DNA of 39,165 nt, taken from positions 2,529,564 through 2,568,728 of the forward strand of contig NW_008705564.1 of the NCBI RefSeq assembly GCF_000186865.1, read 5' to 3'. Source of the stretch: Aureococcus anophagefferens (Eukaryota; Sar; Pelagophyceae; Pelagomonadales; Pelagomonadaceae). Shown piece after piece: positions 19,864 through 28,509 of the stretch (its first letter is position 1; every line of letters begins with the position of its first letter). The notes beneath the pieces were generated by a model. The model was given only the letters and a program-made list of their open reading frames with translations. It did not search any database and was not told where the DNA came from. A program made the translations under genes and the position numbers.

Positions 19864-21808
19864 TCAGCGGCGGACCGCGGGGTCCGGCCGCATGGCCAGC
19901 GACAGCCGCCGCGCGGCGATGAGGGCCTTGCCCGCGGATTTGAACTTGCGCTTGGCGTTGTAGCGCTTGAAGGCGCGCAGGTTGACGCCGAGGTCCGACC
20001 CCTTGAGCGCCTCGTCGTCGGAGACGATCCACGGGTGGCCGAGCGCCTGCTCCGCGGTGATGCGGTCCGACGGGTTGACCGTGAGCAGCTTCATGATGAG
20101 GTCCTTGCCCTCCTTGGACACGCCGCCCCAGTAGTCCTCGTGGAACTCGTAGTTGCCGCTCTTGATCTTCGCGTAGAGCCGGTTCTGGTCGTCGTCGTAG
20201 AACGGCGGGTAGCCGCCGAGGAGGATGTACGTGAGCACGCCCACGGACCACATGTCCACGGCGGCGCCGTAGGACACGCGCTTCAGGATCTCCGGCGCGA
20301 CGTAGCCCGGCGTGCCGCAGAGGTGCGTCAGGCACGCCTCCGGGTTCTCCTTGTCGAGCCGCGCCGCGAAGCCGAAGTCGCAGAGCTTGATGTCCGTGTC
20401 GTCGTTCTCCGAGACGCAGAGCAGGTTCTCCGGCTTGATGTCGCGGTGCACGATCATGCAGTCCTTGTGGAGGTAGAGCAGGATGCGCAGCAGCACGAGG
20501 ATCAGGTCCCGCGCCTCCTTCTCGCCTGGGCAGGACAAGAGTGCGAAATTCCCAACTTCAAAGGCTCCTCTCTCGGCCGTTTTCCACTCGTTTCGGCTGA
20601 TTCTTGGACGAGCGATCATCTCTCGGAACGGTCTCGAAGCGTGCATGCTTTTCCCAGAACGCGCGCGCGCGGAACATTCACGTTGAAGCGACGTTGAATC
20701 ACCCTTGTCCCGCGCCTCCTTCTCGCTGTAGAACTCCTTCTTGACGATGCGGTCGAAGAGCTCGCCGCCCTGGATCAGGTCCATGACGAGGTAGTAGGAC
20801 TGCTTCTCGTCGTAGACGCCGTGGAGCTTGACGATGTTCGGGTGGTCCAGCTCCTTCATGAGCTGGGCCTCCGCGAGCAGGCTCTCGCGGTCCTCCAAAT
20901 TCAGCCTGCGTGGATTCCAACCACCGGTTTGGGTGGTCCCGACCAAACTTCAGAATTCTCTAGCTCGGTCAAATCGACGTCGATTCGGCTGATTTTTGGA
21001 CGAATCGATTGCTCTCGTCGAGTTCTCGAAGCACAGTCGAAGAGCTTGCGTCGAAACTGTCGCATATGCGCACATTGAAGTCGGGTTGAAGATTTGAATT
21101 CCACGCGGGGTTCGGCTGGTGCTTCTTGACGCACTTGCACGCGTAGGACTCGCGGCTGCTCCGGTGCGTGCACTGCTTGACGATGGACAACGCGCCCGTG
21201 CCGAGCTCGCGGCCGATCTCGTAGATGTCGTTGAAGCCCGCCATGAGCGCCTTGGACGGGTTGTTGTTGCCGCCGCCGATGCCGAACGCGAGCTTGATCC
21301 GGTGCGTCGCGATGACGGCCTTGGCCGCGGCCTTGAAGCGCTTCTTCGCCTGGAACTGCTTGAGCTCCTTCAGGTTCGACTGGAGGGACGTGCCCTTGAT
21401 GTTCTCGCCGTCCTGGATGATCCAGGGGTGCTGGAGCACGTCGCTCGCCGCGCCGCGCGCGTCCGGGTCCACGGTGAGGAGCGCGTTGATGAAGTCCTTG
21501 GCCTCGTAGGAGATCTTGCACCAGAAGTCGTCGTGGAACTCGTAGACGCCGGCCTTGATGCGCTCGTAGAGCTGCTCGTGGTCGTCGTCGTAGAAGGGCG
21601 GGTAGCCGCCGAGCAAAATGTACGTCAGCACGCCGATGGACCACATGTCGACCTCCTTGCCGTAGGGCTGGCGGTTCAGGATCTCCGGCGCGACGTAGCC
21701 CGGCGTGCCGCAGAGCTGGTGGAGGCTCCGCGTGCCCGTGAGCTTCGCCGCGAACCCGAAGTCGCAGAGCTTGATCGACGAGTCGTCGTCGTACGACACG
21801 CACAGCAA

Positions 21809-21842
<34 letters not shown>

Positions 21843-22276
21843 AGGTCGTGGCAGTACTTGATCGTCTGGAGCAGGATCAGGATCAGGTCCCGCGCCTCCT
21901 TCTCGCTGTAGAACTCCTTCTGGGCGATGCGCTCGAAGAGCTCGCCGCCCTCGATGAGGTCCATCACCAGATAGAACATCGTCGGCTCGTCGAAGAACGC
22001 GTGCAGCTTCACGATGTTCGGGTGGTCCAGCTTCTGCAGGATGTTCACCTCCTGGAGCAGGGCCGCCTCGTCGTCCAGGTTCAGCGGCTCCTTGGCGATG
22101 CACTTGACCGCGAGCCGCCGCCCGCTGTGCTTGTGCTCGGCCATGCGCACGACGGACATCGCGCCCGTGCCCAGCTCCTGGCCCAGCGTGTACTCCTCGT
22201 CGAAGGCCACGGACCGCGACGACACGTGGAGGTGGTCGAATTGGTCGTGCTCGTCGTGGTACTTCTCGCCGAGCAT
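19864..22276 (-). CDS. Tandem dual-domain CaMK-family Ser/Thr kinase
   Basis: Exons 21117-22276, 20727-20905 and 19864-20525, joined by introners B3 and A5; 666 residues. Kinase 1 (about 27-300) has GTGAMSVV, AVKCIAK, HRDLKPEN, DFGFAA and GTPGYVAPEI. Kinase 2 has GTGALSIV, ACKCVKK, HRDIKPEN, DFGFAA and GTPGYVAPEI. All catalytic residues are present in both. Each domain is followed by a basic helix (NLKELKQFQAKKRFKAAAKA; NLRAFKRYNAKRKFKSAGKA) resembling the CaM-binding autoregulatory segment of CaMKs. Two complete kinases in one chain are uncommon for CaMKs and point to an internal tandem duplication. It probably transduces calcium signals in the cytosol. Both introners interrupt only the second kinase. 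Confidence 0.88.
20526..20726 (-). mobile_element. Introner A5 (201 bp intron, family A) with 20 bp exon copy
   Basis: Acceptor CTGCCCAG|GCGAGAAG. At the donor end, GCGAGAAGGAGGCGCGGGAC repeats 20 bp of the downstream exon, replacing the usual CAGGGCAG terminus. A GC donor at ACA|GCGAG restores FYSEKEARDLI exactly; a downstream G|GTGATT donor would insert KGEKEARD. The intron is 201 bp with no stop in frame, so retention would stay open. Confidence 0.88.
20906..21116 (-). mobile_element. Introner B3 (211 bp intron, family B)
   Basis: Splits the N-lobe of the second kinase; splicing restores KKHQLNLEDRE. The duplication copies differ: GCCGAACC at the donor against GCTGAATT in the exon, all C/T changes. 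GC donor, acceptor CACGCAG. The end inverted repeat is 9 of 11. Confidence 0.88.
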
Positions 22277-22585
22277 GGCGCCGGCCGATCAGGTCCCAAG
22301 GCGGGCAGCCCAACAGCGAGCGGCGCCGCGGCCGCGCGTCGGTGGAAGCTCCCGGCGGGGCGGTAGACGTCGAGGAGGCCGCGAGCGTCCGCCGCCCCGC
22401 CGCTCCGCGCGTCGGCCAACCAGCCCGCCCGCGCGACGCCAACACGACCGTCCAGACGTTTCGTCTCGGGGTAGCAAGGAAAATTAACCTTCAGCATTAG
22501 CCGCACCACCGACGTGACCGGCCGCGGCTGCAACAGCGTCGTCAACACGAACCTCAAATACCTAGGGCAGCCCGAGGAAGACAGC
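22277..22585. promoter_or_regulatory. Divergent spacer, dual kinase / GH54
   Basis: 309 bp. GGGCAGCC at 22303-22310 is 26 bp upstream of the kinase start (it reads GGCTGCCC on that strand). A second copy at 22565-22572 is 13 bp before the GH54 ATG, in inverse orientation. The middle is GC-rich without recognised elements. Confidence 0.55.
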
Positions 22586-23965
22586 ATGAGAATACATCTG
22601 CTGGCCGTCGCGGCTCTCGTCGCACTCGACGCGGGCAGCGTCGCGGCTCTCGCCGCACTCGACGCGGGCGGCGTCGCGGCGTCGCGGCCCTGCGACATCT
22701 ACGGCCGCGCCGGCACGCCCTGCGTGGCCGCCCACTCGACGGTGCGCTCCCTCTACGCGTCGTACCGCGGTCCGCTCTACGAGCTGATGCGGGCGAACGG
22801 CGCGACCGCCAACGTCTCCGTGACCGCCGCGGGCTACGCGGACGCCGCGGCGCAGGACGCCTTCTGCGCCGGCGCGAGCACCTGCGTCGTGCGGCGCATC
22901 TACGACCAGAGCCCCATGGCGAACCACCTGGCCCCGGCGCCCGCGAGCGCGGCGAGCTACGGCAGGGACCACCCGTGCCCGCGCCAGCTGCCGGCCACCC
23001 CCGTGGACGCGCGCAAGCACCCCATCGTCATGGGCGGCGCGCACCGCGCGTACGGCGCCTGGTTCGAGGCTGCGTGGAATTCAAATCTTCAACCCGACTT
23101 CAATGTGCGCATATTCGACAGTTTCGACGCGAGCTCTTCTGCCGTGCTTCGAGAACTCGACGAGAGCAATCGATTCGTCCAAAAATCAGCCGAATCGACT
23201 TCGATTTGACCGAGCTAGAGAATTCTGAAGTTTGGTCAGGACCACCCAAACCAGCGGTTGAATTCCACACAGGTTCGAGGAGTGCGACGGGTACCGCAAC
23301 GACGCGACCCGGGGCGTCGCGACGGGCGACGACGAGGAGACGATCTACATGGTCACCTCGGGCACGCGCTTCAACGACGGCTGCTGCTTCGTGGCGTCCC
23401 CGCGCCGTCGTCTTTTTGGTCGCCCGCGACGGTCGCGCCCCTCCCGCAGGACTACGGCAACGCGGAGACCGACGACTTGGACGACGGCGACGGCACCATG
23501 GAGGCGGTCTACTTTGGGAACGCCTCGTGGCAGGGCAACGCGGGCTCGGGGGAGGGCCCGTGGGTCGGCATCGACCTCGAAAACGGCATGTACTACGGCG
23601 GCAACGTCTCGACGGCCTCCAACGAGCCGCTGGCCCACGAGTTCGTCACCGCGCTGGTCAAGGGCCGGCGCGGCTCGATGGCGATCCTCGGCGGCGACGC
23701 CACCGCCGGTCGCCTCCGGTCCATGTACGACGGCCCGCGGCCGCCGCCCGCGTCGGCCGGGCCAAAGCCGCACGACGGCTACCGGCCCATGCGGAAGGAG
23801 GGCGCGATCGTGCTCGGCGTCGGCGGAGACAACGCCAGGGACGCCGTCGGCATCTTCTACGAGGGCGTCATGACCAAGGGCGCCTCGACCGCCGCCGCCG
23901 ACGAGGAGGTGCAGGCCAACGTCGTCGCGGCGGGATACGGCTCCGGAGCCAACGCGCGCGCGTAG
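22586..23965 (+). CDS. Secreted GH54 alpha-L-arabinofuranosidase, catalytic domain
   Basis: Exons 22586-23061, 23273-23390 and 23450-23965; 369 residues, phases consistent. The signal peptide contains a duplicated ALDAG unit. The catalytic domain begins CDIYGRAGTPCVAAHST and runs through YDQSPMANHL, GTRFNDGCCFDYGNAE, VGIDLENGMYYGG and LGVGGDNARDA. By family knowledge the Glu of DLENG is the nucleophile and the Asp of GGDN the acid/base; both are present. GH54 enzymes release terminal arabinofuranose from arabinan or arabinoxylan. The usual C-terminal arabinose-binding CBM42 is absent. GH54 is best known from fungi and bacteria, so transfer followed by intron gain is plausible but untested. 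An alga could use it on dissolved polysaccharide or on its own wall. Confidence 0.9.
22604..22684 (+). repeat. ~39 bp tandem duplication in GH54 signal peptide
   Basis: GTCGCGGCTCTCG(T/C)CGCACTCGACGCGGGC occurs twice in direct succession, in frame, lengthening the hydrophobic leader. Confidence 0.8.
23062..23272 (+). mobile_element. Introner B4 (211 bp intron, family B)
   Basis: Duplication GTTCGAGG gives a GT donor; acceptor CACACAG; splicing restores AWFEECDGY. The ends are a perfect 11 bp inverted repeat, GTGGAATTCAA / TTGAATTCCAC. Core is antisense. Confidence 0.92.
23391..23449 (+). other. 59 bp GT-AG intron in GH54 gene
   Basis: TTC|GTGGCG...CCCGCAG|GAC joins GCCF to DYGNAE, the expected GH54 sequence. 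It is not an introner. Confidence 0.85.
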
Positions 23966-23969
23966 GCGT

Positions 23970-24344
23970 GTGGAACACACGCCAGCTCCACATTTATTTA
24001 AAAATCACCGATGCGGCACGCTGTCCCCGCCCGCCCCGGCGTCCGGGAGGGCCGCGTCGACGCAGTTCGAGGCCCCACCGATGTTCCGGGGCGCCTGCGC
24101 CTACTACGACGTCGCCTGCGACGGCGGCGCCTGCGTCGTCGTCGACTCGGCCGCGGACCGCGACGGGACGACGACGACGGACGCCGAGGTCCTGAGCTTC
24201 GACGACGGCGACTACGACGGTGGCTGCGGTGCGCCGCGGGGCGACGCCGCGGCCGCGTGCTGGTTCCACATAGATTACTCCCGCGGACGCGGCCCCGCGC
24301 AGGTGCCTCGGCCCGCCGAGAAGAAGCACAGCATCGGGGATTAG
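23970..24344 (+). pseudogene. Coding-like fragment, Cys- and Asp-rich
   Basis: An open frame with strong third-position G/C from about 24064 onward: FRGACAYYDVACDGGACVVV, then DAEVLSFDDGDYDGGC and ACWFHIDYSRG. Six cysteines suggest a secreted domain, but I do not recognise it. The first ~30 codons overlap the GH54 3' flank and are AT-richer, so a real start is doubtful. It could be the last exon of a lost gene or an independent small gene. Confidence 0.35.
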
Positions 24345-24753
24345 CACGCGTCGGTCGGGCCGGAACATCCTGGGCTAGCCGTACTTCTCCAGGAAGGCCT
24401 CGGTCTTCGCGGCGAAGACCTCGAAGCCCGCCTTGGGGTCGCCTGCTCGCTGCGCTGCTGGCTAACCCACCACCATCCCCCGGGCTCCTCCATGGAGCTG
24501 CGTGGGGTCCCACCAGCCGCCCCAGACGCCGTCAGGTCGCGCCTACGGGCCGCTCTTGGGACCCTGCCGAAGTTGAATTAGAAAGATAGTCCCTACTGCC
24601 GTGCGTGGGCCCGGCACCGGGTTCGATCCCCGCCCACGGCACCGCGCTACCCCCCCCTAGCACCCCCGTTGACCCCAACGGGAGTGGCCACTAGGGCAAC
24701 GTAGCATTGAGCCACACGCGAAAAATCAGAGAGAGAATACCCCTCATATAAAC
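24345..24753. other. Gene-poor stretch: small gene fragment, tRNA-like hairpin, stem-loop
   Basis: The minus strand 24375-24443 encodes DPKAGFEVFAAKTEAFLEKYG then TAG, with coding-like composition but no upstream exon, so probably a gene end carried here. A tRNA-like element follows at 24598-24641. A perfect hairpin CCCGTTG-ACCC-CAACGGG lies at 24665-24682. No complete gene. Confidence 0.45.
24598..24641 (+). repeat. tRNA-like acceptor/T-arm fragment with B box
   Basis: GCCGTG pairs with CACGGC (24635-24640), followed by A as discriminator and CC. GTTCGATCCC matches a Pol III B box and a T-loop. Only 44 nt long: D and anticodon arms are missing, so it is not a functional tRNA. A possible A-box-like TGCCGAAGTTG lies near 24565. 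Could be a tRNA relic or a SINE piece. Confidence 0.4.
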
Positions 24754-25530
24754 TTAGATCCCGTAGCCGCCGTGCCTCCGGCCCTTGCCCGCCTTGACGG
24801 CCGGCGCGCGCTTCGCGCCGGGCGCGCCGCCCTTCTTCGCGACGTGGCCGAAGGCGCCGGCGAGCTCCTTGGCGAAGGCCTTGGCGTCGCCGCGCGTCGC
24901 CGCGGTCCAGGCGACCTCGTAGCGCGGGAGCTGGTGCACGGGCCGCGCGAGCCAGTCGGAATCGTCGTCCGCGGGCGCGTCCGCGTCGCCGTCGCCGAGG
25001 GCCGTCGGCGCGAGGGCCGCCGCGCCGGGCAGGCCCCGGGCCTCGGCGGCGCAGGCGTCGAAGTCGCCCGGCCGGCGCAGGGGGCTCAGGTCCAGGAGCA
25101 CGACGTCGCCGGCGCCCGTCGCGGACTTCTGCACGCAGATCGCGGGCGCGGCGACGGCGTCGCACCAGTTGCGCCACGTGTTGAGCAGCGGCGCGTCGCG
25201 GCGCGCCGCGCGCCAGGCGCTGCCGCCGCACTCGACGAAGCCCGCGCGCTTCGCGCGCTCGAACGCGTCGCGCTCGTCCGCGTTGAGGCGGTGCGGCACT
25301 CCGCGGCTGCCGACGCCCTTCTTCTTCGACGGCTTGCCCCAGCTGATGCGCTCGACGTCGTCGCGCGACGGCCGCGCCTTCCTGAGCCTCTTCGCCGCGT
25401 CGCCGTCGGCGACGAGCGTCGACGAGGCCGCGGAGGCGGCGCGGAGGGCGCGCCGCGGCGGCGCGGCGGCGCGCTGGAGGCTCGTCGCGCCCTTCGGGAG
25501 CAGGAGCAGGAGGAGCGCGGTCCTGCGCAT
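24754..25530 (-). CDS. Plastid-type conserved protein of unknown function
   Basis: 258 residues. The leader MRRTALLLLLLPKGATSLQR followed by an Arg/Ala-rich stretch looks like a bipartite signal plus transit peptide. The conserved block reads RISWGKPSKKKGVGSRGVPHRLN, then RAGFVECGGSAWR and NTWRNWCDA, then CVQKSATGAGDVVLLDLSPLR. I recall similar SWGKP-KKKG-GSRGVPHRLN blocks in uncharacterised plant and algal proteins, but know no function. The tail is basic (KAGKGRRHGGYGI). Start ATG at 25530 is the first Met with a clear leader; an open extension to 25671 lacks support. Confidence 0.65.
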   Translation of the reverse strand: MRRTALLLLLLPKGATSLQRAAAPPRRALRAASAASSTLVADGDAAKRLRKARPSRDDVERISWGKPSKKKGVGSRGVPHRLNADERDAFERAKRAGFVECGGSAWRAARRDAPLLNTWRNWCDAVAAPAICVQKSATGAGDVVLLDLSPLRRPGDFDACAAEARGLPGAAALAPTALGDGDADAPADDDSDWLARPVHQLPRYEVAWTAATRGDAKAFAKELAGAFGHVAKKGGAPGAKRAPAVKAGKGRRHGGYGI

Positions 25531-25977
25531 GGCGCTACGGCGTGCGGCGCTGCGTCGGTGCGGCGCTGGACGGCGCGGGACGGCGCTTGAGGCGGCCACG
25601 GCAGTCGAGTGAGTGAGAGCGCCAAGCTTAAGCAGCGGGTGGTTGAAGGAAAGATGCCGTGTATGGCGCACGCCCTAGAGAAGAGCTTCCACGAAAGGCT
25701 CCGTCGGCGCGTAAAGGAGCGGCCTTGCGGCGGGCTTTCTTTCGCTTGGGCGGCCGCACTAGGCGCGGCCGCGCGCGGCCCAACGCGCGGCGCGTCGCGC
25801 GACGGCGCGAACTTGAAGCCGGCGCCGCGCGCGGCCCGACGGTGACCGCGCGCGGCGCACCCGCGCTGGCCGGCTCGCGCCGTGCCGCAGCGGGGCGCCG
25901 CCGAGACTTCGGGGCGTGCGTTGAAAGAGTTAGATGGGGGCGGGCGGGGCGGGGCGGGGGCGCGCGGCGCGGGAAAA
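25531..25977. other. Intergenic region between plastid-type gene and cytochrome c, with G-tract
   Basis: 447 bp between two minus-strand genes. Open frames here show no consistent codon bias. Near the cytochrome c stop, 25936-25960 has five G runs separated by single C (GGGGGCGGGCGGGGCGGGGC and on), a classical G-quadruplex pattern on the plus strand. The promoter of the plastid-type gene must lie in the left part. Confidence 0.5.
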
Positions 25978-26386
25978 TTATGCGCAGGCCTCCTCCATGT
26001 AGGCGATGAGCTCGTTGCGCTCCTTGGGCTTTTTGATGCCCGCGAAGACCATCTTCGTGCCCTTGATGTACTTCTTCGGCGCGAGGAGGTAGTCGAAGAG
26101 CGTCTCCTTGGACCAGATGACGCCCGAGTCCTTGTTGGCCTGGGAGTAGGAGTAGCCGCCGGCCTGGCCCGACTGTCGGCCGAAGAGGCCGTTCCTGCGA
26201 GCGGGGTCGCGGTCGCGCGGCGCGGCGGCGGGTCGCGCGGCGCGCGGCGCGCGGGGGCCGGCGCGGAAGGGCGGAGGACGCCGCGCGGCCTCGCAGGTTG
26301 GGGCCCTGCTTGTGGGCGCCGCCGGCCTCGACGGTGTGGCACTGGCTGCACTTGGTCTTGAAGATCTTGGCACCCTTGGCGGACAT
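25978..26386 (-). CDS. Cytochrome c (mitochondrial electron carrier)
   Basis: Exons 26295-26386 and 25978-26194; 102 residues. It shuttles electrons from complex III to complex IV in the intermembrane space. Seen: heme-attachment motif CSQCH in [29 protein letters not shown] across the splice; [14 protein letters not shown]; and [15 protein letters not shown], with the axial Met. The 100 bp intron uses a GC donor (AACCT|GCGAGG) and acceptor CTCGCAG; only this junction gives the universal GPNL-GLFGR text. Length is as expected for the family. Confidence 0.97.
26195..26294 (-). other. 100 bp GC-AG intron of cytochrome c with inverted ends
   Basis: Extremely GC-rich. The boundaries form an inverted repeat, CCTGCGAG...CTCGCAGG, covering both splice sites. 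It lacks the introner core sequence. Confidence 0.85.
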
Positions 26387-26685
26387 GGTGTAGGTTGCGG
26401 CGGAGCGGGTGGCTGCGACGGGGGTTTAAAGTGAGCGGTTTGCGCGGCTCGCTTCGCGGAAAAAAAATGGCCCGCGGCGTCGACGCGATCCCAGCGGCGC
26501 GCGGCGTGCATGTTGCGCGCGCGCACCGTCTCGGGATCTCGGCGCGCGGCCGCGGAAACAGACACCGATGGCGACCTGGCTCGGTTTGGCAGCTGATCTG
26601 TGTCCTTCGCGCGATCGCTCGATCGCGGCCTCTCGGTGGAGGTTCACTTCCGGCCGCGGGATGATGTGAGGCGGGCTGCCCTCAA
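26387..26685. promoter_or_regulatory. Divergent spacer, cytochrome c / PC-esterase
   Basis: 299 bp. GGCTGCCC at 26674-26681 is 4 bp before the plus-strand ATG. A GGTTTAAAG step and an A8 run lie toward the cytochrome c side (about 26424-26467). Confidence 0.5.
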
Positions 26686-28509
26686 ATGTGGCGGGCTACG
26701 GCCGCGCTGCTGCTCGCTGCCGCAACGGCAGCCGACTGCCCGCCACCGGAGACCGTCGCGGCCATGGTCGACGCCGCGCTGTCGCGGCCGACGGGCATCG
26801 GCCCCCAGCAATGCTCCGAGCCCGTGTCCCTGCCGTTCCTCGCCGCGACGTACGGCTTCGCGCTCGTCGCCGGCGACGCCGTCGCATCACCGCGCGGCGT
26901 CGCGGTCGCCGTCCGGGCCTGCGCGCTCGCCGCGGATCGGCCGCCGGCTCCGGCCGCGTGCGGCGGCGTCGGCCTCGCCGCGACGGTCGCGTCGGAGACC
27001 GCGCGCGTCGCCGGCGCGGTCGCCTACGACGGCGCCTGCGGCTGGACGGCGACGTTCGCCGGCGCGCCGGCGAACGCGACCGTCGAGACCCGCGTGGAAG
27101 GCTTTGTGGTTTGGAAGACGACGACGCGTAGGTCGAAATTGTCCACGCGGAGCAGTTCGGACGCGGCGACCCGGTCCCCTTCTCGGAGGCGACGTTCGCG
27201 GGCGAGGTCTGGGCGGGCGGCGACGCCCTGGACTGGGCCGGCGACGCCGTGCACGACGGCGCGCCCCAGCCCTGCGCCGCGCGCTGCGCCGCGCGGCCCG
27301 CGTGCCGCGCCTGGGACAGGGCAGGACAAGGGTGATTCAACGTCGCTTCAACGTGGGCGTTCCGCGCGCGCGCGTTTCGGAAACAGCACCCACGCTTCGA
27401 GAGCGCTCCAAGAGATGATCGCTCGTCCAAAAATCAGCCGAAACGAGTGGAAATCGGCCGAGATAGGAGCCTTTGAAGTTGGGAATTTCGCTCTCTTGTC
27501 CTGCCCAGGCCTGGGACGAGGCCGACGTCTTCGGCGCGCGGGCCGACGCGCGGAAGCCGCGGGGCCGCGTGGGCCGGCGGTGCCGCCTCTTCGCCGCGGT
27601 GCCGGCCGCGCGCGAGGCCGCGGCCGGCGGCGCGGCCGGCGTCCGGGACCCGCGCGCCGCGTCCACGGCGGGCGCGCACGTCGGCGGCCTGCAGCGCCGC
27701 GGCGGGGCGGCCGCGTCGAACAACCGGCGCGCGCGCGGCGGGCCCTGGTTCGCCGTCGCGGACTCGCCGTGCCGCCACCTCGCGCGCGCGCTCGGCTCGC
27801 CCGCGCCGGTCCGGGCCGCGTCTCGGACCCCGCCGGCCGCGGCGACGGACGACCTGCCCTGCCGGGGCTCGTGGCGGCGCCGCGACGCGGCGGGCGCCTG
27901 GGCCTGGCGCTGCGACGGCGGGCAAGCGCGCGCGCCGCGCCGCCCGACGCGCGCGCGGTTCATTTCTGGGGCGACTCCATCGTGCGGGACCTCTACAACG
28001 CCGCCGCGCGGCGCCTCGGGCCCCGGGCCGTGCTCAAACAGAAGCGCAAGGCCTGGTCGGGCAACGACAACCGCACGAAGCTGAGCCTGCTGGGCGTCGC
28101 GGGCAAGGAGCGGCGCCAGTGGCACGCCCGCGCGAAGCTGTTCCCGCGCGGGGTCCTCGTCGCGAACTTCGGCCTCCTCCACGAGATGGAGACGCGGTCC
28201 CTCAACGACACGGACGCGTTCTTCGCGTCCTTTGCCGCGCGGTGGCGGTCGTCGCCGGGGCTCCGCCTCGTCTTCGTCGCGCCCCCGGCGCTCCACAAGT
28301 TCCGCAAGCCCCACTGCACGGACGCGCGCGCGGCCGCCTTCGGCGCCGCCGCGCGGCGCCACCTCGAGCCCGCGGGCTGGACGACGTTCGACTACGGCCG
28401 CCTCACGCGCGCGCGGCCGGACGCGTCGGCCGACGGCATGCACTACTCCGACGACGTCAACGACGCCGCGGCGGCCCTGCTCCTCGGCCACCTCGGCCTG
28501 CTATCGTAA
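26686..28509 (+). CDS. Secreted PAN/Apple plus PC-esterase (SGNH) protein, with unresolved frameshift
   Basis: Exons 26686-27093, 27132-27308 (38 bp GT-AG intron between) and 27509-28509 (introner A6). Signal peptide MWRATAALLLAAATAA. A PAN/Apple-like region spans EVWAGGDALDW, CAARCAARPACRAWDE and CRLF. The C-terminal domain has HFWGDSIVRDLY (GDS nucleophile) and ADGMHY (DxxH), as in PC-esterases related to plant TBL and animal CASD1 acetyltransferases that O-acetylate glycans. Between about 27925 and 27955 the frame must shift from CDGGQARAP to PDARAVHFWGDS. The site lies in a CG-only run, so an assembly indel is likely; a 41 bp GC-AG intron (27886-27926) would also fit but loses WAWRC. The stop overlaps the next gene's stop by 9 bp. 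Confidence 0.7.
   Translation: MWRATAALLLAAATAADCPPPETVAAMVDAALSRPTGIGPQQCSEPVSLPFLAATYGFALVAGDAVASPRGVAVAVRACALAADRPPAPAACGGVGLAATVASETARVAGAVAYDGACGWTATFAGAPANATVETRVEGFVVWKTTTRRSKLSTRSSSDAATRSPSRRRRSRARSGRAATPWTGPATPCTTARPSPAPRAAPRGPRAAPGTGQDKGDSTSLQRGRSARARFGNSTHASRALQEMIARPKISRNEWKSAEIGAFEVGNFALLSCPGLGRGRRLRRAGRRAEAAGPRGPAVPPLRRGAGRARGRGRRRGRRPGPARRVHGGRARRRPAAPRRGGRVEQPARARRALVRRRGLAVPPPRARARLARAGPGRVSDPAGRGDGRPALPGLVAAPRRGGRLGLALRRRASARAAPPDARAVHFWGDSIVRDLYNAAARRLGPRAVLKQKRKAWSGNDNRTKLSLLGVAGKERRQWHARAKLFPRGVLVANFGLLHEMETRSLNDTDAFFASFAARWRSSPGLRLVFVAPPALHKFRKPHCTDARAAAFGAAARRHLEPAGWTTFDYGRLTRARPDASADGMHYSDDVNDAAAALLLGHLGLLS
27309..27508 (+). mobile_element. Introner A6 (200 bp intron, family A)
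   Basis: Duplication GCCTGGGA, GC donor, acceptor CTGCCCAG; splicing restores CRAWDEAD. Core is antisense. Confidence 0.92.

Noticed and set aside
24598..24641. Functional tRNA gene
   Set aside because: Only acceptor and T-arm parts are present; D and anticodon arms are absent and no permuted half was found nearby.
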